From positions 2,301 through 10,484 of the forward strand of contig DCJB01000097.1 in NCBI GenBank assembly GCA_002317325.1: 8,184 bases of DNA. Reading direction: 5' to 3'. Both the position numbers and the translations under genes were made by a program. Source of the DNA: Bacteroidales bacterium UBA1711 (GTDB taxonomy: Bacteria > Bacteroidota > Bacteroidia > Bacteroidales > P3). Of the stretch, positions 1-5,426 are shown piece by piece. Numbering within the stretch: the first letter of the stretch is position 1; each line of letters starts with the position of its first letter. Below the pieces are notes generated by a model. The model saw only the letters and a program-made list of their open reading frames with translations, made no database searches and had not been told where the DNA came from.

Positions 1-500
1 CGCTTCTTGCCCCACACCAGCTCGATGAGCGAAGTGTAGTAGGCCTCGGCCGCTTTGCGGAGGTAGCTGCGGCGGTGGGGCAGGAAGGCATTCTTGGCGG
101 TCTGCATACTGATGGTGCTGCCGCCTCGGACACGACGCCCCCGCTTGTTCTCACGGTAGGCCTGCTTGAGCTGCTTCACGTCAAAGCCGTGGTGGTACAT
201 GAAGAGGCCGTCCTCGGACACGATGACGGCGTTGATGAGGTTGGGCGAAATCTCATCAAGCGGCACATAATGCCGCTCGAATCGCACGGGTCGGTCGGGG
301 TCGGACAACTGCTGAAAGAAGCGCTGCACCATCAGCGGGGTGATCGGCGGGTTGAAGACTGCGCAGAAAAGCACCTGCAAGAACGTGAAAGCCCACACCG
401 AAAGAAAACCGACCCAAACAACTCGCCACACCTTTGCGGGAAAGGTGAGCGTCTTCCAGGCCTTGAGTCGGCGGCCGGAAGCCGAGGTCCTTTTTTTCAT
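1..500 (-). CDS. mtgA: Monofunctional biosynthetic peptidoglycan transglycosylase (GT51), N-terminal part
   Basis: The 166 visible residues are the N-terminal part of a GT51 glycosyltransferase, which polymerises lipid II into glycan strands on the outer face of the inner membrane. The start is ATG at 500-498 (MKKRTSASG...). A basic cytoplasmic tail is followed by one membrane segment at about residues 28-48. Motif 1 is EDGLFMYHHG (96-105), with Glu96 the expected catalytic base. Motif 2 is RGGSTISMQ (125-133), and an RKxxE motif lies at 148-152. There is no sign of a transpeptidase domain, but the C-terminus lies beyond the left edge, so a bifunctional class A PBP cannot be strictly excluded. 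The short N-terminal region and single anchor favour MtgA. It is divergent from gapA, with its own -7 box about 22 bp upstream of the start. Confidence 0.88.
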   Translation of the reverse strand, partial: MKKRTSASGRRLKAWKTLTFPAKVWRVVWVGFLSVWAFTFLQVLFCAVFNPPITPLMVQRFFQQLSDPDRPVRFERHYVPLDEISPNLINAVIVSEDGLFMYHHGFDVKQLKQAYRENKRGRRVRGGSTISMQTAKNAFLPHRRSYLRKAAEAYYTSLIELVWGKK

Positions 501-522
501 TGTTTCCTATTGTTTCGGGGCG

Positions 523-530
523 CAAAATTA
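523..530 (-). promoter_or_regulatory. Probable mtgA promoter (-7 box TAATTTTG)
   Basis: On the minus strand this reads TAATTTTG, an exact match to the Bacteroidota sigma factor -7 consensus TAnnTTTG. It lies 22 bp before the mtgA ATG, so the 5' leader would be very short. No clean -33 TTTG is visible at the usual 19-21 bp distance; a TTTTCG sequence lies near there. Confidence 0.55.
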
Positions 531-560
531 CGTTTATTTCACCGATAACGAAAAAAAATG

Positions 561-568
561 TATATTTG
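561..568 (+). promoter_or_regulatory. Probable gapA promoter (-7 box TATATTTG)
   Basis: TATATTTG matches the Bacteroidota -7 consensus TAnnTTTG exactly and is followed by C, as is common. It lies about 50 bp before the gapA ATG. The upstream spacer contains a run of eight A (551-558). The -33 element is poor: a TTTATTTC sequence at 533-540 is the closest. It lies back to back with the mtgA promoter, about 30 bp apart. Confidence 0.6.
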
Positions 569-619
569 CAAAACAGGAAAAAAACCTCATCATAGTTTAA
601 CAACTTAACCTACAAAGAA

Positions 620-1627
620 ATGGCAAAAATAGCGATTAACGGTTTCGGCCGCATAGGCCGTATGTCGTTCCGTGCGATGCTGGCTCATCCCGAGCTCGAC
701 ATCGTGGCAATCAACGACCTCACAAGCCCGGAAACTCTGGCTTATTTGTTCAAATACGACTCGGTTCACGAGAACTTCGACGGCGACGTGCACGCCGACG
801 GCGACTGCATCGTGGTGAACGGCAAAAAGGTGAAAATCTACGCCGAACGCGACCCGCAGAACCTCCCCTGGGGCGAACTGGGCGTGGACATCGTGATTGA
901 ATCCACCGGCCTGTTCAAGAAGCGCGAACAGATGATGAAGCACATCAATGCCGGCGCCAAGAAAGTCATCCTCACCGTGCCCGCCGGAAAGGCCGACGAC
1001 GTGGATGCCACCATCGTGATGGGCGTGAACGACAACGTGCTGACGAAGGAGATGCAACTCGTCTCCAACGCCAGCTGCACCACCAACTGCCTCGCCCCTG
1101 TGGCCAAGGCTCTGAACGACAAGTTCGGCATCAAGCGCGGCTTGATGAACACCATCCACAGCTACACCAACGACCAAAAGATTCTCGACCAGCCCCACAG
1201 CGACCTGCGCCGCGCCCGCGCCGCCGCCGTGAGCATCATCCCCACCTCCTCCGGCGCCGCCAAGGCCGTGGGTCTGGTAATCCCCGAACTGAAGGGCAAA
1301 CTCGACGGCTTCGCCATGCGCGTGCCCACTCCCGACGGCTCTGTGGTGGACCTCACCGCCGAAATGAACTGCACCGTCACCAAGGAGGAAATCAACGCCG
1401 CCATCAAGGAAGCCGCCGAAGGCTCGATGAAGGGCGTCCTCCAGTATGTTGACGAACCCATCGTCAGCGTGGACATCATCGACAACACCCACAGCTCCAT
1501 CTTCGACAGCCTGCTCACCCAGGTGATGGATGGCAACTTCGTGAAGGTGGTCTCGTGGTACGACAACGAGAAGGGCTACAGCACCCGCGTTGCCGACCTC
1601 GCCTCCAAACTGGCCACACTGCTCTAA
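620..1627 (+). CDS. gapA: NAD-dependent glyceraldehyde-3-phosphate dehydrogenase, type I
   Basis: 335 residues, the full length expected for phosphorylating GAPDH, the cytoplasmic glycolytic tetramer that converts glyceraldehyde-3-phosphate, phosphate and NAD+ to 1,3-bisphosphoglycerate. The Rossmann motif NGFGRIGR is at residues 7-14. INDL at 31-34 carries the Asp33 that selects NAD over NADP. The active-site block SNASCTTNCLAP has the nucleophile Cys153, and His180 is the partner base. The DLRRARAAA and WYDNEKGYS blocks are intact. The start has little Shine-Dalgarno character (ACCTACAAAGAAATG), which is normal in this phylum. It is monocistronic: a -7 box lies upstream and a strong hairpin terminator follows about 55 bp after the stop. 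Coding is GC-rich with strong C/G third-position bias, consistent with high expression. Confidence 0.98.
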   Translation: MAKIAINGFGRIGRMSFRAMLAHPELDIVAINDLTSPETLAYLFKYDSVHENFDGDVHADGDCIVVNGKKVKIYAERDPQNLPWGELGVDIVIESTGLFKKREQMMKHINAGAKKVILTVPAGKADDVDATIVMGVNDNVLTKEMQLVSNASCTTNCLAPVAKALNDKFGIKRGLMNTIHSYTNDQKILDQPHSDLRRARAAAVSIIPTSSGAAKAVGLVIPELKGKLDGFAMRVPTPDGSVVDLTAEMNCTVTKEEINAAIKEAAEGSMKGVLQYVDEPIVSVDIIDNTHSSIFDSLLTQVMDGNFVKVVSWYDNEKGYSTRVADLASKLATLL

Positions 1628-1680
1628 TATCACGCCGGGGCTGAGGCACCAGCCGCCGCCCCTCCGCCAGATATTCCTGC

Positions 1681-1723
1681 GAGAGGGGACTGCCCGTCCG
1701 TCGGGCCGCCCCCTCTTCTCTTT
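1681..1723 (+). terminator. Intrinsic terminator after gapA
   Basis: The outer stem AGAGGGG (1682-1688) pairs with CCCCTCT (1710-1716). The inner stem GCCCG (1692-1696) pairs with CGGGC (1702-1706) around a TCCGT loop, with a symmetric 3-nt internal bulge. The hairpin is followed by TCTCTTT. It lies about 55 bp after the gapA stop and isolates gapA from the downstream reductase gene. Confidence 0.75.
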
Positions 1724-1807
1724 GCCGCCAACCAGCCGCGCCTGAGACCCTTCCCCTCACCTCAACCCGATACTCATTCATTTACTCACCCATTTTCTAA
1801 TCACATT

Positions 1808-2554
1808 ATGCTTCTCAAAGACAAAGTCGCCATCATCACTGGCGCCACTCGGGGCATAGGCCGCGCCATCGCCCTCCGATTTGCCGAAGAAGGCTGCAAC
1901 ATCGCTTTCTCGGGCCGCACTCGCAACGACAATATGCTCCAGGTGGAGCAGGATCTCCTCGCTCTCGGCGTCCGGGCCAAAGGCTACGCCTCCAATGCCG
2001 CCAACCTGCAAGCCGCCCAAGAGTTTGTCGGACAGGTGCTGGGGGACTTCGGACACATCGACATCCTCATCAACAACGCCGGCATTACCGCCGACGCAGC
2101 ACTCAAACGCATGACCGAGGAGCAGTGGGACTCCGTCATCAACACCAACCTCCGCTCGGTCTTCTGCATGACCCGTGCCGTGCAGCCCGCACTGTGGCGG
2201 CAGGGCTTCGGCAGCATTGTCAACATCAGCTCGGTGGTGGGCATTGCGGGCAACTACAACCAAACCAACTACGCTGCCTCCAAAGCCGGCATTATCGGCT
2301 TCACCAAAGCCGCCGCCAAGGAACTGGGCGCCCGCAACATCAGAGTCAACGCAGTGGCCCCGGGTCTCATCGCCACCGAAATGACTCAGGACATCCCCGA
2401 GCAAATGAAGACCTACTGGCAGACCCGCATCCCCCTCCGCCGCCCCGGCCGCCCCGAAGAAGTGGCCAACGCCTGCCTCTACTACGCCTCGGAACTGTCA
2501 AGCTACAACACGGGCGACATTATGCACCTGTGCGGAGGAATGGAGGATGCGTAG
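1808..2554 (+). CDS. fabG: SDR-family 3-oxoacyl-[acyl-carrier-protein] reductase
   Basis: 248 residues, the usual FabG length. It is a classical short-chain dehydrogenase that reduces 3-ketoacyl-ACP with NADPH in fatty-acid elongation. The cofactor motif TGATRGIGRAIA is at residues 11-22, NNAG at 89-92, and the catalytic tetrad Asn114, Ser141 or Ser142, Tyr155 and Lys159 (YAASK) is complete. PG at 185-186 and a C-terminal GG (243-244) fit the family. The Arg residues in SGRTRN fit NADP preference. The start ATG at 1808 follows an AT-rich stretch with no evident Shine-Dalgarno. I could not find an exact TAnnTTTG box upstream. The next gene overlaps it by 8 nt, so the two are probably cotranscribed. 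No acpP or other fab genes are adjacent, so another SDR substrate is possible. Confidence 0.88.
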   Translation: MLLKDKVAIITGATRGIGRAIALRFAEEGCNIAFSGRTRNDNMLQVEQDLLALGVRAKGYASNAANLQAAQEFVGQVLGDFGHIDILINNAGITADAALKRMTEEQWDSVINTNLRSVFCMTRAVQPALWRQGFGSIVNISSVVGIAGNYNQTNYAASKAGIIGFTKAAAKELGARNIRVNAVAPGLIATEMTQDIPEQMKTYWQTRIPLRRPGRPEEVANACLYYASELSSYNTGDIMHLCGGMEDA

Positions 2555-3440
2555 GAACTGCATCACCACAGCGGTCCCGCTGCTCTGCCTCCTCACGGCA
2601 GCAATCCTCGGCATCTCCTGCCACCGCCCCTACGCTGCCACAGCCAACACCTCATTCACCGACGACTACGGACGCACCGTGGCAGTTCCGTCCGCTCCGC
2701 AACGCATAGTCTCCGCCTCGCCGGCCGTCACCGAGATTCTCTTCTCCATCGGGGCGGGCGACTTGCTGGTTGGACGCACCGACTTCTGCGCCTATCCGCC
2801 CGAGGCCGCCTCCGTGGAGAGCATTGGGGGCATTAGCAACCTCAACGTGGAGAAGATAGCCTCCCTCAACCCAGACCTTGTCATCAGCGGCTCTATGGTT
2901 CCCAAAAAAACGACCCTCCAATTGGAAAAAATGGGGGTGCCTATTGTCTGCATCATTGAGAAGCAGACCTTCAACGGACTCTACGGCAATATTGAGGCCA
3001 TCGGGCGGCTGGTCGGCCGCAGCCAGCAGGCCGACAGCCTCTGCCACCTTATCCGCCAGCGAGCCAGCCGCATCCCCGCTGCCGCAAAAGAGAGACCCAG
3101 CGTCTATTATGTGGTGGGCTTCGGCTCCACAGGCAACTACACCGCAGGAGGCAATTCATTCATTAACGACATCATCCTCTTGGCAGGGGGACGTAATATC
3201 GCCGAATCCGTCAAAGGCTGGAACTACAGCACCGAAGCACTCATACAGGCCGACCCCGACTTCATCGTCATACGGCGCGAGGACTCGGCCCGCTTCTGCT
3301 CCACCCGCCCCTACTCCGACCTCAGCGCCGTGCGGAGCGGACGGTTGGCCGCCATCGAGAGCGGCACCATCGACCTCCAGTCTCCCCGCAACGTGGATGC
3401 CGTCGAAACCCTCGCCGCCTTCATCCGCAACCACCAGTGA
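2547..3440 (+). CDS. ABC-transporter substrate-binding lipoprotein, BtuF/FecB family
   Basis: 297 residues. A basic start (MRRN) and a hydrophobic segment lead to Cys25 in ILGISC, a non-canonical lipobox but acceptable for Bacteroidota signal peptidase II. The mature protein is a type III (helical-backbone) periplasmic binding protein. The opening DDYGRTVAVPSAPQRIVS (39-56), then SPAVTEIL, then NPDLVIS (108-114) form lobe one. A linker helix spans about 142-178. Lobe two contains GGNSFINDIILLAGGRNIAE (201-220) and ADPDFIVI (235-242). The family captures cobalamin, haem or ferric siderophores for a BtuC/FecC-type permease; the ligand cannot be told from sequence. No permease or ATPase gene lies next to it, which is unusual. 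The start overlaps the end of the reductase gene, and a GGAGG sits immediately upstream, suggesting translational coupling. Confidence 0.88.
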   Translation: MRRNCITTAVPLLCLLTAAILGISCHRPYAATANTSFTDDYGRTVAVPSAPQRIVSASPAVTEILFSIGAGDLLVGRTDFCAYPPEAASVESIGGISNLNVEKIASLNPDLVISGSMVPKKTTLQLEKMGVPIVCIIEKQTFNGLYGNIEAIGRLVGRSQQADSLCHLIRQRASRIPAAAKERPSVYYVVGFGSTGNYTAGGNSFINDIILLAGGRNIAESVKGWNYSTEALIQADPDFIVIRREDSARFCSTRPYSDLSAVRSGRLAAIESGTIDLQSPRNVDAVETLAAFIRNHQ

Positions 3441-3460
3441 CCCTACGCCCCCACCGGGAC

Positions 3461-3507
3461 AACAAAAACAAGAGAGGAGGCCTCTGTGTGGAGACCTCCT
3501 CTTCCGT
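3461..3507. terminator. Bidirectional intrinsic terminator between convergent genes
   Basis: AGAGGAGG (3473-3480) pairs perfectly with CCTCCTCT (3495-3502), and CTC (3482-3484) with GAG (3491-3493), around a TGTGTG loop. The plus-strand tail is TCCGTTT. The minus-strand tail (from AACAAAAACAAG, 3461-3472) is more T-rich. It therefore serves the minus-strand lipoprotein gene best and can also stop transcription from the substrate-binding protein gene. Confidence 0.78.
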
Positions 3508-3529
3508 TTGAGCGCTGCGCAAACAGCCC

Positions 3530-3982
3530 TTAATTGGTGCCCAGCGCTTGGAGCAGCTGGATGATGGCCTGTGCCGTACCTACACTGTTGGAAATGTTGG
3601 CGGCGTTGACGCTGAGGCCGGTAAGGCTGTTCATCTTGTCAATGACGCGCTCTGCGTTTTCAGCGGTAATCAGACCCGTGCCGGCGGAGACCATGCCGGC
3701 AGCGAAAGCCTTCTTATACTCGGCATCCTGACGGTTGTTGCGCATATTGGCGTAACCCGTGGCCAGCATAAGGCCGTTTGTCAGGTCAGAGGCATTGGAA
3801 AGGTTGATGGTGCCATTGGATTTGTAGGAGTTGTACAGACCCAAAATGGCAGTGGCTGTGCTGCGGCCGCTCTTCTTGGCAGCGTCGTAGTTGCTGCCCG
3901 AGGCACTGCTGCTACTCTTGCACGAAACCAGGCCGAGCGACATGACGGCAAAGCACATCATCATGATACTTAATTTCTTCAT
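3530..3982 (-). CDS. Small lipoprotein of unknown function
   Basis: 150 residues from the ATG at 3982-3980 (MKKLSIMMM). An upstream in-frame ATG at 4024 is rejected because it overlaps the promoter -7 box and would put charged residues before the signal peptide. The lipobox LVSC places the lipidated Cys at residue 21. A Ser-rich tether (KSSSSASGS) follows, suggesting export to the periplasmic face or outer membrane. The mature part, about 125 residues, is rich in Ala, Asn, Gly and Ser and appears helical, with GLMLATGYANMRNNRQDAEY near the middle and an amphipathic C-terminal stretch. I do not recognise the family, and no enzymatic motif is visible. It is monocistronic, with its own promoter and terminator, and convergent with the substrate-binding protein gene. 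Confidence 0.82.
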   Translation of the reverse strand: MKKLSIMMMCFAVMSLGLVSCKSSSSASGSNYDAAKKSGRSTATAILGLYNSYKSNGTINLSNASDLTNGLMLATGYANMRNNRQDAEYKKAFAAGMVSAGTGLITAENAERVIDKMNSLTGLSVNAANISNSVGTAQAIIQLLQALGTN

Positions 3983-4021
3983 AAGGCAAAATGTGTTTAT
4001 GTTGTTATCTTTTTCCACCTG

Positions 4022-4029
4022 CAAAGATA
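4022..4029 (-). promoter_or_regulatory. Promoter of the small lipoprotein gene (-7 box TATCTTTG)
   Basis: The minus strand reads TATCTTTGC, an exact match to TAnnTTTG. It is 40 bp from the MKKLS start, giving a leader of about 30 nt. The -33 region is weak (CACTTTAGG) and overlaps a 5-bp inverted repeat AGTGA/TCACT at 4051-4065, which could be an operator. Confidence 0.62.
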
Positions 4030-4464
4030 CGACTTTTTCTGTAAACCTAAAGTGATTTTTTCACTCATCTGCACAATCAACAGTTTTCACTGCCCCCGAA
4101 CGCCTTCGGTCTGAGGTACTACAGCGCGGCTTCTGTTCAGATGGACTCCTTACCTCTCACCCAACGGTCCGCACAAGAATGACGGCATGTGCTGAGGCGG
4201 CGTGCCGCTGCTGCTGAAAGCCGATCGGCACAACAGGCTTCAGTTGTGGGTTGAATACAGTATTGACCCCGCCGTTGACATTGCCGGGGGACCAATTCGA
4301 TTCATACCCAACGCCATCATCGACTCCTACTACTCGCCCAACCAAGACAACAACTTCGACTGCATACGAATCGACTCCACCTATCGCCAAGACAGCAAGA
4401 TATCCCCGCCCGCCTACTCTTCCCAAGAACCACAGCACCCCGCCAGCCAACATGAAAGGACAGC
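4030..4464. other. Stretch without a convincing gene upstream of the restriction endonuclease
   Basis: It holds the inverted repeat AGTGA-N5-TCACT (4051-4065) and a small hairpin CCGAA-CGCC-TTCGG (4096-4109). I see no RNA gene, no terminator with a T tract and no TAnnTTTG promoter on the plus strand. Open frames exist on both strands from about 4157 onward, none with recognisable protein features. The 88-codon plus-strand frame ending at 4468 is listed separately. The stretch could be decayed coding sequence left by the event that brought in the endonuclease gene. Confidence 0.5.
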
Positions 4465-4468
4465 ATGA
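4202..4468 (+). CDS. Doubtful 88-residue ORF overlapping the endonuclease start
   Basis: The frame opens with GTG at 4202, just after an in-frame TGA at 4193-4195, and closes with TGA at 4466-4468. It shares ATGA with the endonuclease start, an arrangement typical of coupled genes. The middle of the product (LWVEYSIDPAVDIAGGPIRF, residues 15-34) has protein-like composition. The tail is Pro-, Gln- and His-rich and does not look folded. There is no helix-turn-helix of the kind expected for a restriction controller protein and no methyltransferase motif. No good ribosome-binding site precedes the GTG. It may be a remnant of a longer gene, or chance. Confidence 0.25.
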   Translation: MPLLLKADRHNRLQLWVEYSIDPAVDIAGGPIRFIPNAIIDSYYSPNQDNNFDCIRIDSTYRQDSKISPPAYSSQEPQHPASQHERTA

Positions 4469-4473
4469 AAGGA
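4451..4473 (+). repeat. 10-bp direct repeat around the endonuclease start codon
   Basis: CATGAAAGGA occurs exactly at 4451-4460 and again at 4464-4473, 13 bp apart. The second copy contains the endonuclease ATG. The AAAGGA of the first copy (4455-4460) sits 4 nt before it and can act as its ribosome-binding site. The first copy's ATG (4452) opens a different frame that stops at 4535. Confidence 0.7.
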
Positions 4474-5178
4474 ACGGCACACCTGACAACAATGCAAGTG
4501 TCCGTCAATATCGGGAGATATTCGCCTCCCATTAAAAAAAGTTTCCAATTGACCCGTCAGTTCCAAAAAAATTTGGAAACAATTCGAAAAGTTGTCAGTG
4601 CAGATGAAAGCTGGAAGAAGTCAAGCGGCCACGCTTTTGAGGAAATGATAAGAAAACTTGCCTCTGTCACCCTTAGCGGCACGGAGGTAGAACTTGTCCT
4701 CCAACGCGACTTGAATACGCTGAATAAAGCCGGCGACTTGGCCAACGAACCCCGCGACATCAGCTGGCTGAAAGACCAAATCAAAAGCAACATTTTTGAC
4801 CTGTACTGCATTGTCACCATTGACGGGAAGAAAAAAAGCTTCGGGTGTGTGCAATGCAAGACCAGTGTCAGAGACCGTGTTACGCGCGACCGAGAACCCT
4901 CCCTCCGTGCGATGGAATCCTACTTTTGGAGTATCGCATTTGTTCTTGACGGTGACTTTCTGAAACATCCCAAATTCAGAACCATGGTCAACGGCGGCTC
5001 CGAGGAGTTTCCCGCAAATGGGTGGCACGGGATGTACGTATTCTCCGAGAGGGAGGCTGCCGACCGTATCTACCCGATAACTGTTGACTTCGACCTTTTC
5101 AAAAGCCACGCCACCCAAGCGGCTAAGCAATGGATAGAGCAACGCCAATGGTTCAATTCCAAATGGAAAGCGGTGTAG
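4465..5178 (+). CDS. Probable type II restriction endonuclease, CCGG family (BsaWI-like)
   Basis: 237 residues from ATG 4465; an alternative start is Met10 (ATG 4492). The upstream AAAGGA favours the first. After a helical N-terminal part, GHAFEEMI (55-62) resembles the early Glu-bearing helix of PD-(D/E)xK nucleases. FD at 111-112 gives the metal-binding Asp112, and a beta strand ending VQCK gives Lys132. TSVRDRVTRDRE follows directly. In CCGG-family enzymes (NgoMIV, Cfr10I, BsaWI, EcoRII, PspGI) the acidic residue of the ExK motif is moved to the following helix, and an R(D/E)R motif reads CCGG. Here Gln130 replaces that acidic residue, Glu144 is the likely substitute, and RDR appears twice (136-138, 141-143). 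The family call rests on motif recall, not a search. No methyltransferase gene is in the window. The gene is more A-rich than its neighbours, suggesting horizontal acquisition. Confidence 0.75.
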   Translation: MKGTAHLTTMQVSVNIGRYSPPIKKSFQLTRQFQKNLETIRKVVSADESWKKSSGHAFEEMIRKLASVTLSGTEVELVLQRDLNTLNKAGDLANEPRDISWLKDQIKSNIFDLYCIVTIDGKKKSFGCVQCKTSVRDRVTRDREPSLRAMESYFWSIAFVLDGDFLKHPKFRTMVNGGSEEFPANGWHGMYVFSEREAADRIYPITVDFDLFKSHATQAAKQWIEQRQWFNSKWKAV

Positions 5179-5426
5179 GGTGTTTGCCACCGGAGACAGG
5201 ACTGTTTTTTGAGGGCGTGAACTTGCATATCTCATTTTTTTTTGCGTACTTTGCAAGAGAAAAAGAATAGGTGATAGAGTTACACAACAAACTGTCCACC
5301 AGTGTAGAAGAGGAGAATTGAGCAATCCGATAGGACTGCAAAACAGCAGCGAAGGCACATCGGACGGCACAGAGAGGCAGCGTAAGTAAAGGCAACAACA
5401 ACGTTTTTAATAATTATCTAAAACTT
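5179..5426 (+). promoter_or_regulatory. Upstream region and long leader of pruA, with candidate promoter
   Basis: This 248-bp gap has no open frame worth calling. The best promoter candidate is TTG at 5223-5225, a 21-bp spacer, then TACTTTG at 5247-5253, one base short of TAnnTTTG. The spacer contains a run of nine T (5235-5243), and CTTGC (5222-5226) with GCAAG (5253-5257) forms an inverted repeat around it. Transcription from here would give an mRNA leader of about 165 nt. The 25 bases before the pruA ATG are AT-rich with no Shine-Dalgarno. I see no known riboswitch fold. Confidence 0.4.

Noticed and set aside
256..603. Minus-strand open frame starting near 603
   Set aside because: It overlaps mtgA in another frame on the same strand and spans both promoters. 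The mtgA frame has the GT51 motifs.
605..1633. Long minus-strand open frame (342 codons) opposite gapA
   Set aside because: It is the His/Val/Gly-rich antisense shadow of a GC-rich gene with strong third-position bias. gapA on the plus strand has every catalytic motif.
2125..2709. Plus-strand frame (194 codons) across the fabG end
   Set aside because: Arg/Pro/Gln/His-rich shadow frame of fabG and the next gene, without domain features.
2878..3564. Plus-strand frame (228 codons) within the binding-protein gene
   Set aside because: Ser/Pro/Ala-rich shadow frame that runs through the downstream terminator.
3983..4024. N-terminal extension of the small lipoprotein (start at 4024)
   Set aside because: It overlaps the TATCTTTG promoter box and places a charged stretch before the signal peptide.
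4096..4109. Hairpin CCGAA-CGCC-TTCGG as a terminator
   Set aside because: The stem is only 5 bp and no T tract follows on either strand. No gene ends next to it.
4157..4492. Minus-strand 111-codon frame upstream of the endonuclease
   Set aside because: Val/Gly-rich composition typical of a shadow frame, with no promoter, no ribosome-binding site and no domain.
4621..5370. Minus-strand open frame (249 codons) opposite the endonuclease gene
   Set aside because: No recognisable domain, whereas the plus-strand frame carries nuclease motifs and a plausible ribosome-binding site.
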